From assembly GCA_003008705.1 (NCBI GenBank), contig PDUO01000036.1:443968-507967 (forward strand): a DNA stretch of 64,000 nucleotides, in the 5' to 3' direction. The notes below the pieces were generated by a model. That model saw nothing but the letters and a program-made list of their open reading frames with translations. It had not been told where the DNA came from and did no database searches. How positions within the stretch are numbered: position 1 is the first letter of the stretch; each line of letters begins with the position of its first letter. Below, one piece after another: positions 1-11,112 of this stretch. Origin of the DNA: Pezicula radicicola. Taxonomy: Eukaryota > Ascomycota > Leotiomycetes > Helotiales > Dermateaceae. The position numbers and the translations under genes are program-made.

Positions 1-345
1 GCGATAGGTTAGGTCCCCTTGATGAAGACAATGTGCCATTGACACCTTAGCCCTGGCGCCTTTGTATCAAGGAGGCGACTATAGAGAGAGATACTTCGTA
101 CATCGTGAACAGAGGAAGCTGAAGTTTGGATGGGAAGCCACCAATCATTTTGATGGTGAAGGATGCAAGGCTGACTGGTTCGGTGACCGATTAGGTCAAG
201 TCTGGGTAATTAATTTAGTAGATTGAAGCACGTGATCTCCAAAGCGGCGAATTGGCGTCTTATTTCTTTCGTCGCTCACCCATCACATTACTTCGTTGTG
301 ATATGGATGCAAAGATGCCAATAATCGCAAAAGACCAACTCCATT
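1..345. other. Upstream intergenic DNA, no gene seen
   Basis: No convincing coding sequence. It lies directly upstream of the caspase-like gene that starts at 346, so its right end should hold that gene's promoter. No TATA box or other clear element could be picked out. Confidence 0.5.
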
Positions 346-3300
346 ATGGCTGACTCACCAATGGATGACCTTGATAGTCTGGCGGGGAGTTCATCTGAGC
401 TACAAATCCTGCCCCCTCCTCGACACGATGAATTGGACCGCCTTCTCTTCCACATCCCCCTGGAGACTTTCGGAAAGAGACTCCAGCTTGCCGCAGAGGC
501 TGTCTTTCCAAATAGTACCGAATCTCGCTACAAGAACGTTCATGTATTGCTTCTTTGTTGGGAGGAAGGCGATCCAAGATTACCGGTTGAACGTGAGTTG
601 GCCGAGCTCGAGGATGTTTTCCAGGACGACTATCATTTCGAGACGGAAACCTGGAGGATCCCAAAGAAGAAGGGTTATGATCGAGCATTGAATCGGAAAA
701 TCACGGATTTTGTTGAGCTTGAAGATGACAGTCGGGATTGTCTGAAGATCGTATATTATGGCGGCCATGGTTTTCTTAGCCCGAGTCGCCAGCTGATGTG
801 GTCAAAGTACGCCAGCCAAAAGCGCCTTTGGAGCAAAATTCGCTGACTAAATATAGTCTGCCAAGCAAGGAGCAACCCTTGTACCAGTCGGTGAAATGGC
901 ATGCTATTCAAGCAACTCTAGAAGACGCCGAATCTGATGTTCTGCTCCTGTTGGATTGTTGCGCTGCTGGGACTGCAAGCACCGATAATGGCCGTGGAGT
1001 CACGGAACTTCTCGGTGCTTGCGCTTTCAATGTCACTGCTAATGGCGTAGGAGAGTTCTCTTTCACGACAGCATTGAGCAAAGAGTTGCACACTTTCAGT
1101 AAAATTCCATCCTTCACGGTCGGAAGACTTTACAACAGCCTCCTTCGAAGGACCCAGATGTCATTGTCTTACATGACTCTTCAAAAAGCCCCGATACATG
1201 TGGTTTTGACGCAGGATGAGAAGCTGCCTAGGAGCATACAGCTTTCACCCCTCCCATTACCTCTGGAAGAATCCGAATCTAGCTTAGCCGTGACAACAAT
1301 AGAGTCTGAGCCCAAGATGCTTCGTGGCTCACCAATGTCTAAGGCGTCTTTTGATGACAATAGACCCTTCTCGCCAGAATCAAGTCGCTCATCAATGACA
1401 AGTCTGTCTTTGGATGGTATCAAGTTGTATCCTCGTATTGCTCTTAGCGTTCAATTGCCTGGAAATATCCGTGCCGATCAGTTATCTGAAGATCTATTCA
1501 GAGACTGGCTTCGTATGATACCCGTTGTTGCAGAAAATGTCAAAGTCGAGGCTGGTTGGGCCAGCTTCTCCACTCTGTTAATTGTTTCGGTGCCTATGCT
1601 AATCTGGAAGTACATTGAGGAAGACCCAGCGGTGAGAATGGTTGGAATCATAAGATCTCCTAACGTCCTGATTCCAAGAGCAAACCCGGAACAGAACATC
1701 GTGTCTTCTTTGGTGGATAAAGGTACCGGTCTTAACCACAACTTCAAAGGCGCATTGGCCATTGTACAGAGGTGGTTCAGTGACCTGGGAAAGCGAAATC
1801 AAAGGGAGGTTCTATTCAAGCTTCACGACACAAGGGTAGCAAGAGAAAGTTTCCCGCAGAGATTTGGTAACGGAACTGAGGAAATTTCGGAGTTGGACTC
1901 AGATGACTGGGGCTCTGGCTTGGAATCATATAGAGAGGAAAGGGAGCCACGTCGTGGTGGTCACGGACCGCGCCGTACACGGTCACGAACCAGATCATCC
2001 ACTGGCTATTCAGAGTCGGTACCAAATTCGGAAATGGCCATGGTCCGCTTTGAAGACCAGAATCAACCTTCCCCTACGAAGACATCATATTCAGGCCGAG
2101 ATTCTGCGTATGGATCCACTACTTCCGGTAGTAGATCTCGTAGGATTCGACGACGAAAGCCACGAGCATTTTCATCATCCTCCTCAAGTTCTTCTGGTAG
2201 TCAACCTCCAATCACACGAGACAGGGGTCGGCTGAGAGATTCTTTTCTTGGTATATCTTCTCGCACCGACCCGCTTAATGTAGGTGACATGAGGAAGAAA
2301 GACCTGGTTCCTTCACCATCGCTGCCACTGAGTCCTGATGACGATGAAAAAACTCCACCAATACTACAGCCATGGTCAGGCGAAGTTCCTCCTCCATTTC
2401 GACCATCCCGTGTGATGAACTTCGAGGGTATTGCGACTTCCACTAGTTATGATATACATGCTCTCTCTCCTGCATCATCTCCTGTGACACGTACCAGTCC
2501 TTCTCCGCCAGGTAACAACATAGAAGATACAGGCGTGTCTCCGACGTTTTTCGCAAACGGGGCGAGACTCGGGACTGGCGCGGAACCTTCTTCCTATGCC
2601 AGAGATATTCCAGAAATCAAGACAACAATACAAGAGCTTAAATCTCAAGGTAGTCCAATTCCTAATACGCAGGATTCCGCAGACAGTGAAGCTGCTAAGG
2701 GTGAGAATCGGCCACTCGATACTTATAGAAACCGTATAACGCCGTCATCGCCTATAGCCTTGGGCCCCGTCCCGGAAGGACCTAAGCATGGAAATGAGAG
2801 TTCATTGAATTCGAGACGTAACATTGTCCACTACCATTCAAATTCAGAGCTTGCCAAAACTGAGGGCATCGGTCTCCAAGAACTGGCAAAGTCTTCACAT
2901 CCGGACTCCGTCCCGTATCCTCCGCAGCAGCCTTGTTCCAGGGTTGTGCCTCTACAAGAGAAGGTGGAAGATACAGCTGTGAAAGGTATCCTTAGACAGC
3001 CCCGTGAAAAATTCCCAGAAGACCCATCTCCGATCCGGGAAGGTGTAGCCCCGTTGAAGGATGCAAGGAAAGATGGAGTTCCCCCGGATGCTCGTTGGAC
3101 GAAAATCAGCAGAAAGCTGGTGAATCCTGAGGCATTGGAACTTGGCAAGGAACGCTACGAAGTAAGAGGGGATTTTGTAATCGTTCTGAGAGTTTTGAGC
3201 AAAGAAGAGGTTCAAGGATATGCTGTTGCTACTCAAAAAATCAGAGGTAAGTTACATAGTTACGCTCAGCATCCTACATAACACACCTCAGAGCACTAAC

Positions 3301-3675
3301 CGTTGTTAATGCCTAGCTCAACGTGAGGAAGCCGAAGAGCATGAAACTTCTGACAGACGTCGCAACGCACGCAGAAAAAGGCACGAACTTCACAAAAGCA
3401 AACGGGAGGACACACTCCGTCATGAGTATCACCGTCACGGGCCAAACGACGACACCTTGACATCAGACAGTGTCTCAGAAGATGTTACTGAAAACCTCAA
3501 TCAGCCTTTACCCGAAAATAGGAGTTCGCATCACGATCGTAGAAAACCTACCATACACCAGGCAAAGACTCAGGCAGATCAAGTAGTTACTCCAATACGG
3601 GATAGTGGCAGGACTCGATCGCCGGATTCAACATATAGCAGTCTATACCAAGATTCCAGGGCATCAAGAAGTTAA
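346..3675 (+). CDS. Caspase-like (peptidase C14 fold) protein with long disordered tail
   Basis: Three exons: 346-806, 857-3246 and 3317-3675 (1069 aa). Intron 1 is 50 nt with donor GTACGC and acceptor ATATAG. Intron 2 is 70 nt with donor GTAAGT and acceptor CCTAG. Both preserve frame. Residues about 60-230 look like a caspase/metacaspase fold: a predicted catalytic His in YYGGHGF (His141, just before intron 1) and a catalytic Cys in LLLLDCCAAG (Cys189, just after it). The dyad is therefore only joined by splicing. From about residue 370 on, the protein is Ser/Pro/Arg-rich and low in complexity, with Arg-Ser clusters and a short Ser run, so probably disordered. It ends in a charged segment rich in Glu, Arg and His. 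Fungal caspase-like proteins of this type are often linked to regulated cell death, but the substrate is unknown. No death-fold or NLR domain is fused to it. Confidence 0.8.
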
Positions 3676-4144
3676 GAATTCTACAAGCTGCTCAGGCGAT
3701 ATACCAGAGACTATGACTTAACTTCATAAGGCCTCCTGTGTGGATACGGAGTTAAATATGGATTAAAAATAGAAAGTATCATGTGACATCACGTGCCTTT
3801 ACGAAACGAGATGATCTGCGCAAGGTATCTGGAGGGGTGTAGGCATCAGTGGCCGAATACTCTCCCCCCTCTCGCCCCCCCGCTACAAGTATGAATTTCC
3901 TTCTCTGGGTGGTTACAGCTAGTGGAATCACCTGCGTACGTAGATAGAAGATTTAAGAAGACTGCCAGAGCAAGAAGATGTTGTGTTGTATTGGCTAAGA
4001 CCCCCCTTAACAGCTACCCACAATACCCTGGTCCTGGTATTTCCAAGGGTCTAAGGTTTATTTGGGGCGGGGGGAAGAGTAAAGTTTCAGCTCATTATTT
4101 TGTCGTGTCAACATCTCACCAACCTATCCTACTACCTGCGAAAT
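3676..4144. other. Intergenic region, promoter side of the regulator
   Basis: No supportable gene. It contains short C- and G-runs near 3865-3885 and 4068-4075. It separates two genes in the same direction and should carry the terminator of the first and the promoter of the second. Confidence 0.4.
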
Positions 4145-5703
4145 ATGCCACAAAGTAGCATGGACGACAATGATGAGTGCCCAGTTGTCGCACATCTATC
4201 CCCAGTGACAGATGATGAGGCCCCGTTAAAAGCTTTAACTTTCAGGTCAGCGCCTCACTGTGGCGGTGTATTTTCTTCGTTTCGTTTGCAACCGCCAGAT
4301 GTTGCTGCAGTAGCCAGGACCGTTCAGACCTCGTCCAAGAGGAAAACAATGCCGGAAATGGAAACAAATACTTCGTCCAGTGGCTTCACACCAGGAAATA
4401 TATGGGCAGAGTATAGGCCAAGGAAAGGCCATCGGAAATCAAGGTGGGGGTGCCTCAATTGCAAAAGACGCAAAGTAAAAGTACAGAGCTTCGATAAGGA
4501 GGCCGTGAAGAAACGCTGACTTTACCAGTGCCAAGAGACCTTTCCAGCTTGCGAAAACTGTTCTCAGAGAGATCTCGAGTGTCGATACCCCCCACTAAAA
4601 CTAGCTCCCACCGTTCCAGTGCAGGGGCCCATTCTTCAACCACAAGGTACTCCAACAGTGTTTAGCATGGACGACATGCTCCTTTTCCATCATTTTATGC
4701 TTGATGCTTATCCATTTATCCCCGTTGGGAACGACTCTGTTTGGGTACGCGACATTCCCCTCGTCGCTCACCATGTAAGTGTTCTGCTGTTGAAGTCAAA
4801 GGGATCTAGTTAGTGGTTATAGCTGCTCGCTAACACGTCCAAGAATGCCTACTTGATGCATGCGATCCTTGGACTTGCGGCATTACACCTGCAGCTTCGA
4901 ACAGGTGAGGACAAAACAACCGTAGGAATCACATATCGATATCTCGCAATCAAAGGATCCAATGAAGCTCTTTCTCGGCCACGAAATAGCAGCGATGATG
5001 CCGATGCTCTCCTCGGAGCCTGCTTTGCTTTGACCTTCCAAACTTCATACATGTATGACGGGCTTTTGGAGTTCGTACGGATGGCCAGAGGGTGTGCAAT
5101 GTTATCGAGACAATTACAAACAGAGGGTTTGTCAACCTGCTTCGATATCAATAGGAATCGACACTGTTTCTATATGCAAGAGAGATTACTCAATCCCCCT
5201 GTCATTGATTTGCAAAGTATCGGAGATGCTACCGCTTCCCTAGTCAAATTATCAACTATATGCAATACTTCCACAAACAGAGACTTCCATAAAGTGGTTG
5301 CTGCAGTCCCTGCAGCCCTCGCTCGATCTTCCAACGAAGGTAAGAATCTCTACAGGCACACTTGACTACCAGCTGACATTCAGGGTACTTCAAATTCATC
5401 GACATCTACCAAGCAATAGGTACCATGGACAATATGACATTCCATGATTTCATGGACCCGTGCAATCAGGTCTCACTCATCCTTCTAGCGCATTTCGTCG
5501 CCATTCAGATGCTCATGGCGCCGATACTCGATCGAGAGTACTCCGGGAGGGCCACAAAGCCGCCGTTTAGGGTTCATCATGGGTGGATTTTAAAACTTTA
5601 TAAAGAGATCCCGTCAGAGTTCAAACAGTTTTTAGAGTGGCCCAAGTCTATAGCAGATGTTCAGAGGCTGGAGTTTGGCGGAGTACAGGTACAGGGAAAT
5701 TAG
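4145..5703 (+). CDS. Zn(II)2Cys6 transcription factor, Upc2-like
   Basis: Four exons: 4145-4480, 4529-4774, 4844-5339 and 5384-5703 (465 aa). The introns are 48, 69 and 44 nt with GTACAG, GTAAGT and GTAAGA donors. The first intron cuts the zinc cluster in two. After splicing, residues 103-129 read CLNCKRRKVKCQ and continue to the remaining three cysteines with spacing C-x2-C-x6-C-x6-C-x2-C-x6-C. The cluster is preceded by a basic HRKSRWG stretch typical of sterol-uptake (Upc2-type) and related regulators. The rest matches the hydrophobic helical fungal-specific middle region (LMHAILGLAALHL, GACFALTFQTS). At 465 aa it has the usual size of the Upc2-like subgroup. It is predicted to bind DNA in the nucleus. 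The target genes cannot be read from the sequence, and no metabolic cluster adjoins it. The ATG at 4145 was chosen as the first in frame. The next, at 4160, is also possible. Confidence 0.82.
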
Positions 5704-5986
5704 CTTCCTTGCTTCGAAACTTAGGTATATAAAAGAGGGTCTTGAGCCCAGAGAAAGGGGGAAGTTGAGTCTATTCGTTACGGTTCCGTCTTTTTCTGGG
5801 GCAATAATGTAGAGTGCCCTTAAACTCAAATTTAACTTTTTTTCTTGCTAGTTTCGTTTTGTTCTTCAGATCTAAGTAGCTGTTGCTTTTACCTGAGTTA
5901 AGGTTGAGAATACATAAACAGGTACCCTTCATATAGGTATAACAGGATGTCTAGTACTCATTGCGAGTAAAGCATAGTGCTTCGAT
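5704..5986. other. Short intergenic DNA between converging genes
   Basis: 3' flank of the regulator. T-rich near 5835-5860. No gene seen. Confidence 0.4.
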
Positions 5987-6235
5987 TCAGACCAAAACGA
6001 ATTCTCTTAATTGGGGTTTCCCTTCTTCAAACTCAACCATTTCTTCTCCATTCATATAACCATCAATATAAACATCACCCACTACCTCAAAACCGGTTAG
6101 CTCGTCTTCTTCTACTACATAGCTAACTAGCCTCAGAACGACGGGAGCAGCACACTCAGGATCCTTAGAGCCCATTCTCGCAAATGAAGAATCGACGAAA
6201 ATCTTGTATCTCCCATAAATCCCTGGAACCAACTG
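5987..6235 (-). pseudogene. HET-family C-terminal relic
   Basis: An open stretch of about 80 codons with no upstream partner. It contains GIYGRYKIFVD, VVLRLVSY and GFEVVGDVYIDGYMNGEEM. The pattern of a hydrophobic strand followed by G(E/D)xYxxGxMxGE is a familiar C-terminal feature of many fungal HET-domain proteins (the segment after the globular middle region). The HET core motifs (LSYxWG, WIDxxCI) are not present on the upstream side, and the reading frame meets a stop a few codons before this segment. It is best read as the surviving 3' end of a decayed HET gene. An unrelated small protein is the alternative. Confidence 0.45.
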
Positions 6236-6722
6236 TTCTCCATTTGTCTAATTAAGCATAGCATAGCATCTGAATAACTTGAATCGCAAGCTCCTTAGGA
6301 GGTTAACAAAGAGTCGTGTTTTCATCACATGTCTCGGGAATAAGATTACTGAAGGTTTTAAGTATAATTCTGATAGAGTTATCAGTATCCGACATGATGT
6401 GTACCCCTAGGTACATTTACTAAGGCCTAAGATCAGCTGGGCGCTATGTATTAAGAATTGATATAGTTATAAATTGGTCTATCGTCTATGTCCTATATTA
6501 GATGTGCAAGGTGAATTGTCTATATTGTTGTAATTGATGAAGCTATTCAGATGTGGGGTTGCCACACCACATAGAAAACTAAATAGAGTTGCCGAATATT
6601 CCAGTGCCAGAGCCTATTTGTAAGCACCATTTCTGACAAAAAGAATAACCAGGTTCTTCAACGTCACATACTCCTTGAAAAAGGCTGGCACCTCAACATT
6701 GTGTCCAAAGGCATAAGTGCAT
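6236..6722. other. AT-rich gap, no gene
   Basis: AT-rich DNA with no supportable gene. A second open frame at its right end (from 6614) is only another frame of the gene to the right. Confidence 0.4.
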
Positions 6723-7768
6723 TCAGTCCCACTCCGCATCACAGCCTCCGCTGGCCATATTGAGTCTCCATCCATCATCACGCAGGATGATCGTGTCCAC
6801 CTCTCCACGGTCTCCCTCAAAGAATCGACAATTTTTGTGCTCGGTGTTCCATTTCCTTCCTTTCCCATGGGACACCTTCTCCTCAACCGACATTGACCAA
6901 TCATCATCTAAGTGACCGAAGGGGTCTCCACTCCACTTGAACACAGCATAAGGAGTTATTTCGCCTTTGCGCAGACCATCGAACCCAAAGGTACGTTTAT
7001 CGTTGACCCCGGAGGTCTTATGTGAGAGCCAGCCGTGACTGAGTTCGACACTCATTTCGTTCTTAACCTACTCGCTGGTGAGCTCCGCCATTTAAAGATA
7101 TTTCTTTCTTGCATCGCACTTACTCTGAAGAAGGCATAATTTTCCACATCGCCCTCGCTGATTCTCGTGTCACACTAGGAATACAGAAGTTAGCTCACCC
7201 ATCTGGGCCACCGAGATAAGTGCACTATACGTTGCCTGATGGAATTCTCCAGTAAAACTTGTTCTCACGAATTTCGAAATTCAGGAGAGCATTTTCATGG
7301 CGAGATTGCAGATTGCACTGCTTTTTGCCAGTCCAGGATTTGTCCTTATACTCAGCAAACTTGATGGTCATGTCCCAGTTATCGCTACTCCCTGGGATAT
7401 CCTTGTTAGTATAGATGATCGAGTGTGGTCCATTGGAGTGGCGCCTCACAGCTTCTGTAGTTCACTTCAAATTCAGGAGTGGCCCCGCCGGCAGCGATAT
7501 TATTGAAATTAAATTTCTCTGCCTCATCGTCGTTTGTATTGATCCAATGTTTGATCCGTATGGATTGGAGTGGCACAGGGAGATAATTGTTGACTTTAAT
7601 ATTGGTCTTGTACCAATACCACAGAGATTCATGGACTGAATCGTTTGCTAGCCGTTCATGATTAATGCTTATGATCTTTTGTCCTTCTGGACCAGGTAGG
7701 ATGAAGGAGTGCACGCGAGGTAATACCACTAGAGCGGTCGCGAGGATCGCAAATTTGATTGACGACAT
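6723..7768 (-). CDS. Secreted protein with two tandem copies of one domain (PUD-like?)
   Basis: A four-exon model was built by hand: 7768-7450, 7391-7231, 7174-7124 and 7067-6723 (291 aa). The three introns are 58, 56 and 56 nt. Intron 1 has donor GTGAGG, a perfect TACTAAC branch site and acceptor CCCAG. Intron 2 has donor GTATAG, a CTAAC branch and acceptor CCTAG. Intron 3 has donor GTAAGT and acceptor TAG. All phases match. The protein starts with a signal peptide (MSSIKFAILATALVVLPRVHS). Two halves then repeat the same pattern. The first has VNNYLPVPLQ, NWDMTIKF, KQCNLQS and YWRIPSGNCD. The second has VKNEMSVELS, DWSMSVEE, KNCRFFEG and WRLNMASGGCD. The pattern resembles the small 'up-regulated in daf-2' (PUD) beta-sandwich family known in fungi, but only weakly. 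The function is unknown. Without splicing it looks like two broken genes. Confidence 0.68.
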
Positions 7769-9540
7769 TTTATTTGAGTTCTCTTCGTTAATGCCTTTCC
7801 AAGCACGAGAAGAAGGTGGATGACAGTACGTGGATGAGACACGTCCATCTATATGACGTAGGGCAGGGGACTTCTTTTAGCAGCGGTGTGAGCTCCGTTG
7901 TTGATTATTTGGAAGCTTCAGCCACTATCGAATGTGGCCCAGCTGAAGGAGCTTAAAGTTGACGGCTGCAGTCAATCAAGCTTAAATAGCTTAGAATCAA
8001 TGAGTTTGGATCTACAAGAGGCTTCAAGCCTCGCTAACAGGGATAGAACACGAAGCAGCAAGTACGTCTCTAATGTAGTTCAAAAGCTCATGGCTCACAA
8101 AACGCGATCTAGATATGGTTTATAAACGTTGCAAATCATAAAAGACTATCCCCTAGTTCGTTGTAATCTACACGGACCAAAACCTATACATTTTTTCAGT
8201 GGCGCTATTATACGTCTGACGCTACCCGCTTGAGGTTTAGCTAGAGGTGGGGTAATTGATCGCTCGACCGTGCGACCAGCTTTAACTAGTGCGTAGTTGT
8301 AGTAGTTTAGAACTTAAAAAGCCACGATCCAAGCCCAGCCCACCTAAGTTAGCCTATAACCACGATCTAGTACCTCCGTAGATCTTAGGTTGACCACTAA
8401 ACCATGGGCGCCCATAGATAGCATACATTACCAAGCCCAGTTCGAACTAGTAGTTATAACAACTAAGAACACGAAATAACTGATAAAGATATATCAACAC
8501 TGTTGTATCCGAAGTTAGATATTTTAATTATTTGTTGAGCATTTGGATACAGATATTGCACTTTAGTCACATTCATTACCAACAAATACTATCCTTGAAC
8601 TCCTCGTAAAGTCCAAGCAAAATCTTGCCAAGATGCGTCATCTCACCATGACAATGTGTCGCCAGTCGCCATATCATGAGCAAACTGATTCGGATCAGTC
8701 CTAATAGCCTTCATCCCAGCCACTAACAAGCCTCCGTAATAGAGAACTAAATTGGTTATTTTCAGTCTGCATCTTATGGCCATAATTTAAACATTGGTCA
8801 TTAAGCCGGGATACCAATCAAATAAAAAATATTTTATATTTACTACCAATCCAAAATCGACTTCTTATCTTAAACTTCCCACTCCCGTCCGGTTTCCTCC
8901 TTAACTGATGCATAAGAATAATCCGCAAAGAAGCCTTCCCCGCCACCACTATTAGGTTTCTATCTGGTGTATAACCTATTTATTTGTAGTTTGTCTGCCC
9001 GCTTCGCTAGCTAGAAGGAGTAACTCGCTTAAATAAGTGATGCAAGCCGAGACAGGAACTATTCTCATCCCCATACGCAACACACACAAACCTACATTGC
9101 ACCGCTCCTATCCCCACATATCCTCTACAAAAAGAGAAAGCTCGAAGTACCTCAGCATCATTGGAAGCAGTTCATTCATTATCTTCCTCCTGAACATTTG
9201 ATCCATCTCACTACCTATTTCATGGAATGGTCTCTAGTCACATAACCTTAACCGTCTGCGGCTGATAAGGAAACAAAGATGGCTTGCATTGCCTCATTGA
9301 ATGCTTTTGTTGTGTTGCTTCGAGTTAAACAAGTGGTATTTCATTACAAATGTTAAACGGAATAGTTATTTGCGAAGTAACATTGTGGCAAAGTTGCTGT
9401 ATTCTGTAAAGAGTCAAGGTGTGTGGAAACAGGTCAGCTTATAGAGGCCGATCACATTACTATTCCTATCTGATTCAACCTATAATGACTGCTTTGAATA
9501 ACTTGTAGTAAATCTCTTTTGAAGTTTCTATGCCAGTATT
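7769..9540. other. 1.8 kb gene-poor AT-rich stretch
   Basis: No gene can be supported. An open frame of 75 codons near 7898-8125 has no recognisable features. The stretch from about 8120 to 9000 is AT-rich with scattered TA-rich words, the look of old RIP-mutated repeat DNA. No terminal repeats were found that would delimit an element. Confidence 0.4.
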
Positions 9541-11112
9541 TAAAGACTGGAAATATACAGTCTGTCATCCACGTCCCACATCAACTGCGCAAGGAGGTTG
9601 TGCTCTCATAGTTCTGTAAAATAGCGACTTCGTGTTTTCTTTTGTATACGTGATGTAAGACTATCTATGGCCAGCAGCTTATCTGTTTGATAAGTGAAAG
9701 CACTGTTAGTAGCATATAGGGAGATGATATCCATCCAAATCCTCACCGCCTCATCTTTGGTCCACGTTCCAGGTCCACTCACGAAATTCTGCCACTTGCT
9801 CTTGGACTAATTCGTCCACGATCTGGAGGTGAACGTGACATCTTTTGTTGTCAAACTAGGTCGCAGTTCGGAACAAGACTTTTGTTCGCATTCCCGATAT
9901 ATCTTGGCCCTTCCAAAGTATACAACCCTACTACTCAGAAAGCGTTCCTGAAATACCCAGCCTCGCCTACTAAGCGAGGAAAAGTTTATTGCGCTCTCCT
10001 AGTGAGCACTTGAAATTTCATTTAGATGCCACAAGTCCCTAGATCCGTCAATTTCAATAGAAGCCTGTACAAATGGCAGCTTATCCAGAAAAAGGCCTTG
10101 GCTTCCATCAGTGGCTGCTACTGCAGCTAAATTACAGAATCCGCTCTGATACACTTGACCCATCATTGCCGCCTCAGCCTGCCAATCTTCAGTGGAGTCC
10201 TGAATAATGCAGAGACTGTCGATCCAGATGTACTGCACATCTAGCCTTTTTGTAACATGTATGGCGTCTTGAAAAGTCTTCGATAAATCATGCATCGGAA
10301 TGCTAGAGCGGAAGTCCTTATAGTTATGCAGCAGCAATCGTTTTGGGACAACTCCTCCCCAGCAATGACTCAGGGTCAAGTAGCGCGAGCCGACTGGGAT
10401 TTCATCTCGTAATTCCATTCTTATGTGGGAGTAAGCGTTGTACCAACGTTAAGGAGTCGGCTCGGCAGAAAAGCAATTGGACTCAGGTGGCAGGGCCCTG
10501 GGTGGTTATTAACGCACTCTTTCAGCCATGAGTCAATGAGGTCCCATGGTGGTGCCAATGGAGCGCGAATATCGAATGGGGCTCCTTCGGAGCATCCTTA
10601 GTCTGCGAGAAGAGTCTCTATAAATATTGGTGAATCAAAACATATCTGTACACTGCCTCTCATTGACAGGGTGTAGAACCATGTGAAACTTCATATCATT
10701 AAATGGTTCAAACCTGCGGATGCAAAGGTCTGTACTCCGGTAATTATTGTCCGCAGGCCCATACTTGCGCCAAGCTCATATGTAGGCCCAAACCTCAGGA
10801 TCCCCTTCCTGAATAGAGGTTATTCCCCCAATTCTGGCACCCCCCTCAGCCCAATGGCCTAGCTGACCTTCAAACGAATCATAGATCATTGAGCACAACC
10901 TACATCTCATACCAACCCTTTCTATGAGCCGACTTTCGGTTTTTAGCAGCAATGTTTCCGGATAGCCACGGCTAGGACGTCCGTCCCCGGCCTCTGCTCG
11001 ATCTTTCTTAGAACCCCATAGATCTAGATCTATTCGACAGTATTGGCATAATGGCGATTCAAAGGCGGAAACTCAGATTCTGACAGCCTTTCATCTTTCG
11101 CATAATTCATCA
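9541..11112 (-). pseudogene. Decayed HET-domain gene, nearly full length
   Basis: Reading the minus strand downward, HET-family blocks follow in the right order but in different frames. First come Cys pairs LCQYCRIDLDLW and MRCRLCSMIYDSF, then WLKECVNNHPGPC and LPSRLLNVG. The HET core follows (YLTLSHCWGG, YIWIDSLCIIQD, about 10385-10180), then RRGWVFQERFLSSRVVYFG, and last WMDIISLYATNSAF and LAQLMWDVDD near 9560. Breaks include a TGA at 10776-10778, a TAA at 10598-10600, a stop just before the HET core, and a frame change after 9999. The sequence after about 9541 no longer matches. TGA and TAA in such positions are what C-to-T change at CGA and CAA would give. The N-terminal LCER motif is shared with the intact HET gene at 15937, so the two may be related copies. 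Confidence 0.8.

Noticed and set aside
7225..7768. A frameshift in the secreted gene, and a nonsense TAG at 7068-7070
   Set aside because: Both vanish once a 58-nt intron (7392-7449, TACTAAC branch) and a 56-nt intron (7068-7123, acceptor TAG) are accepted. The spliced frame is continuous.
8225..8460. Possible tRNA (a GTTCGAACT word near 8440)
   Set aside because: No acceptor, D or anticodon stems could be paired around it.
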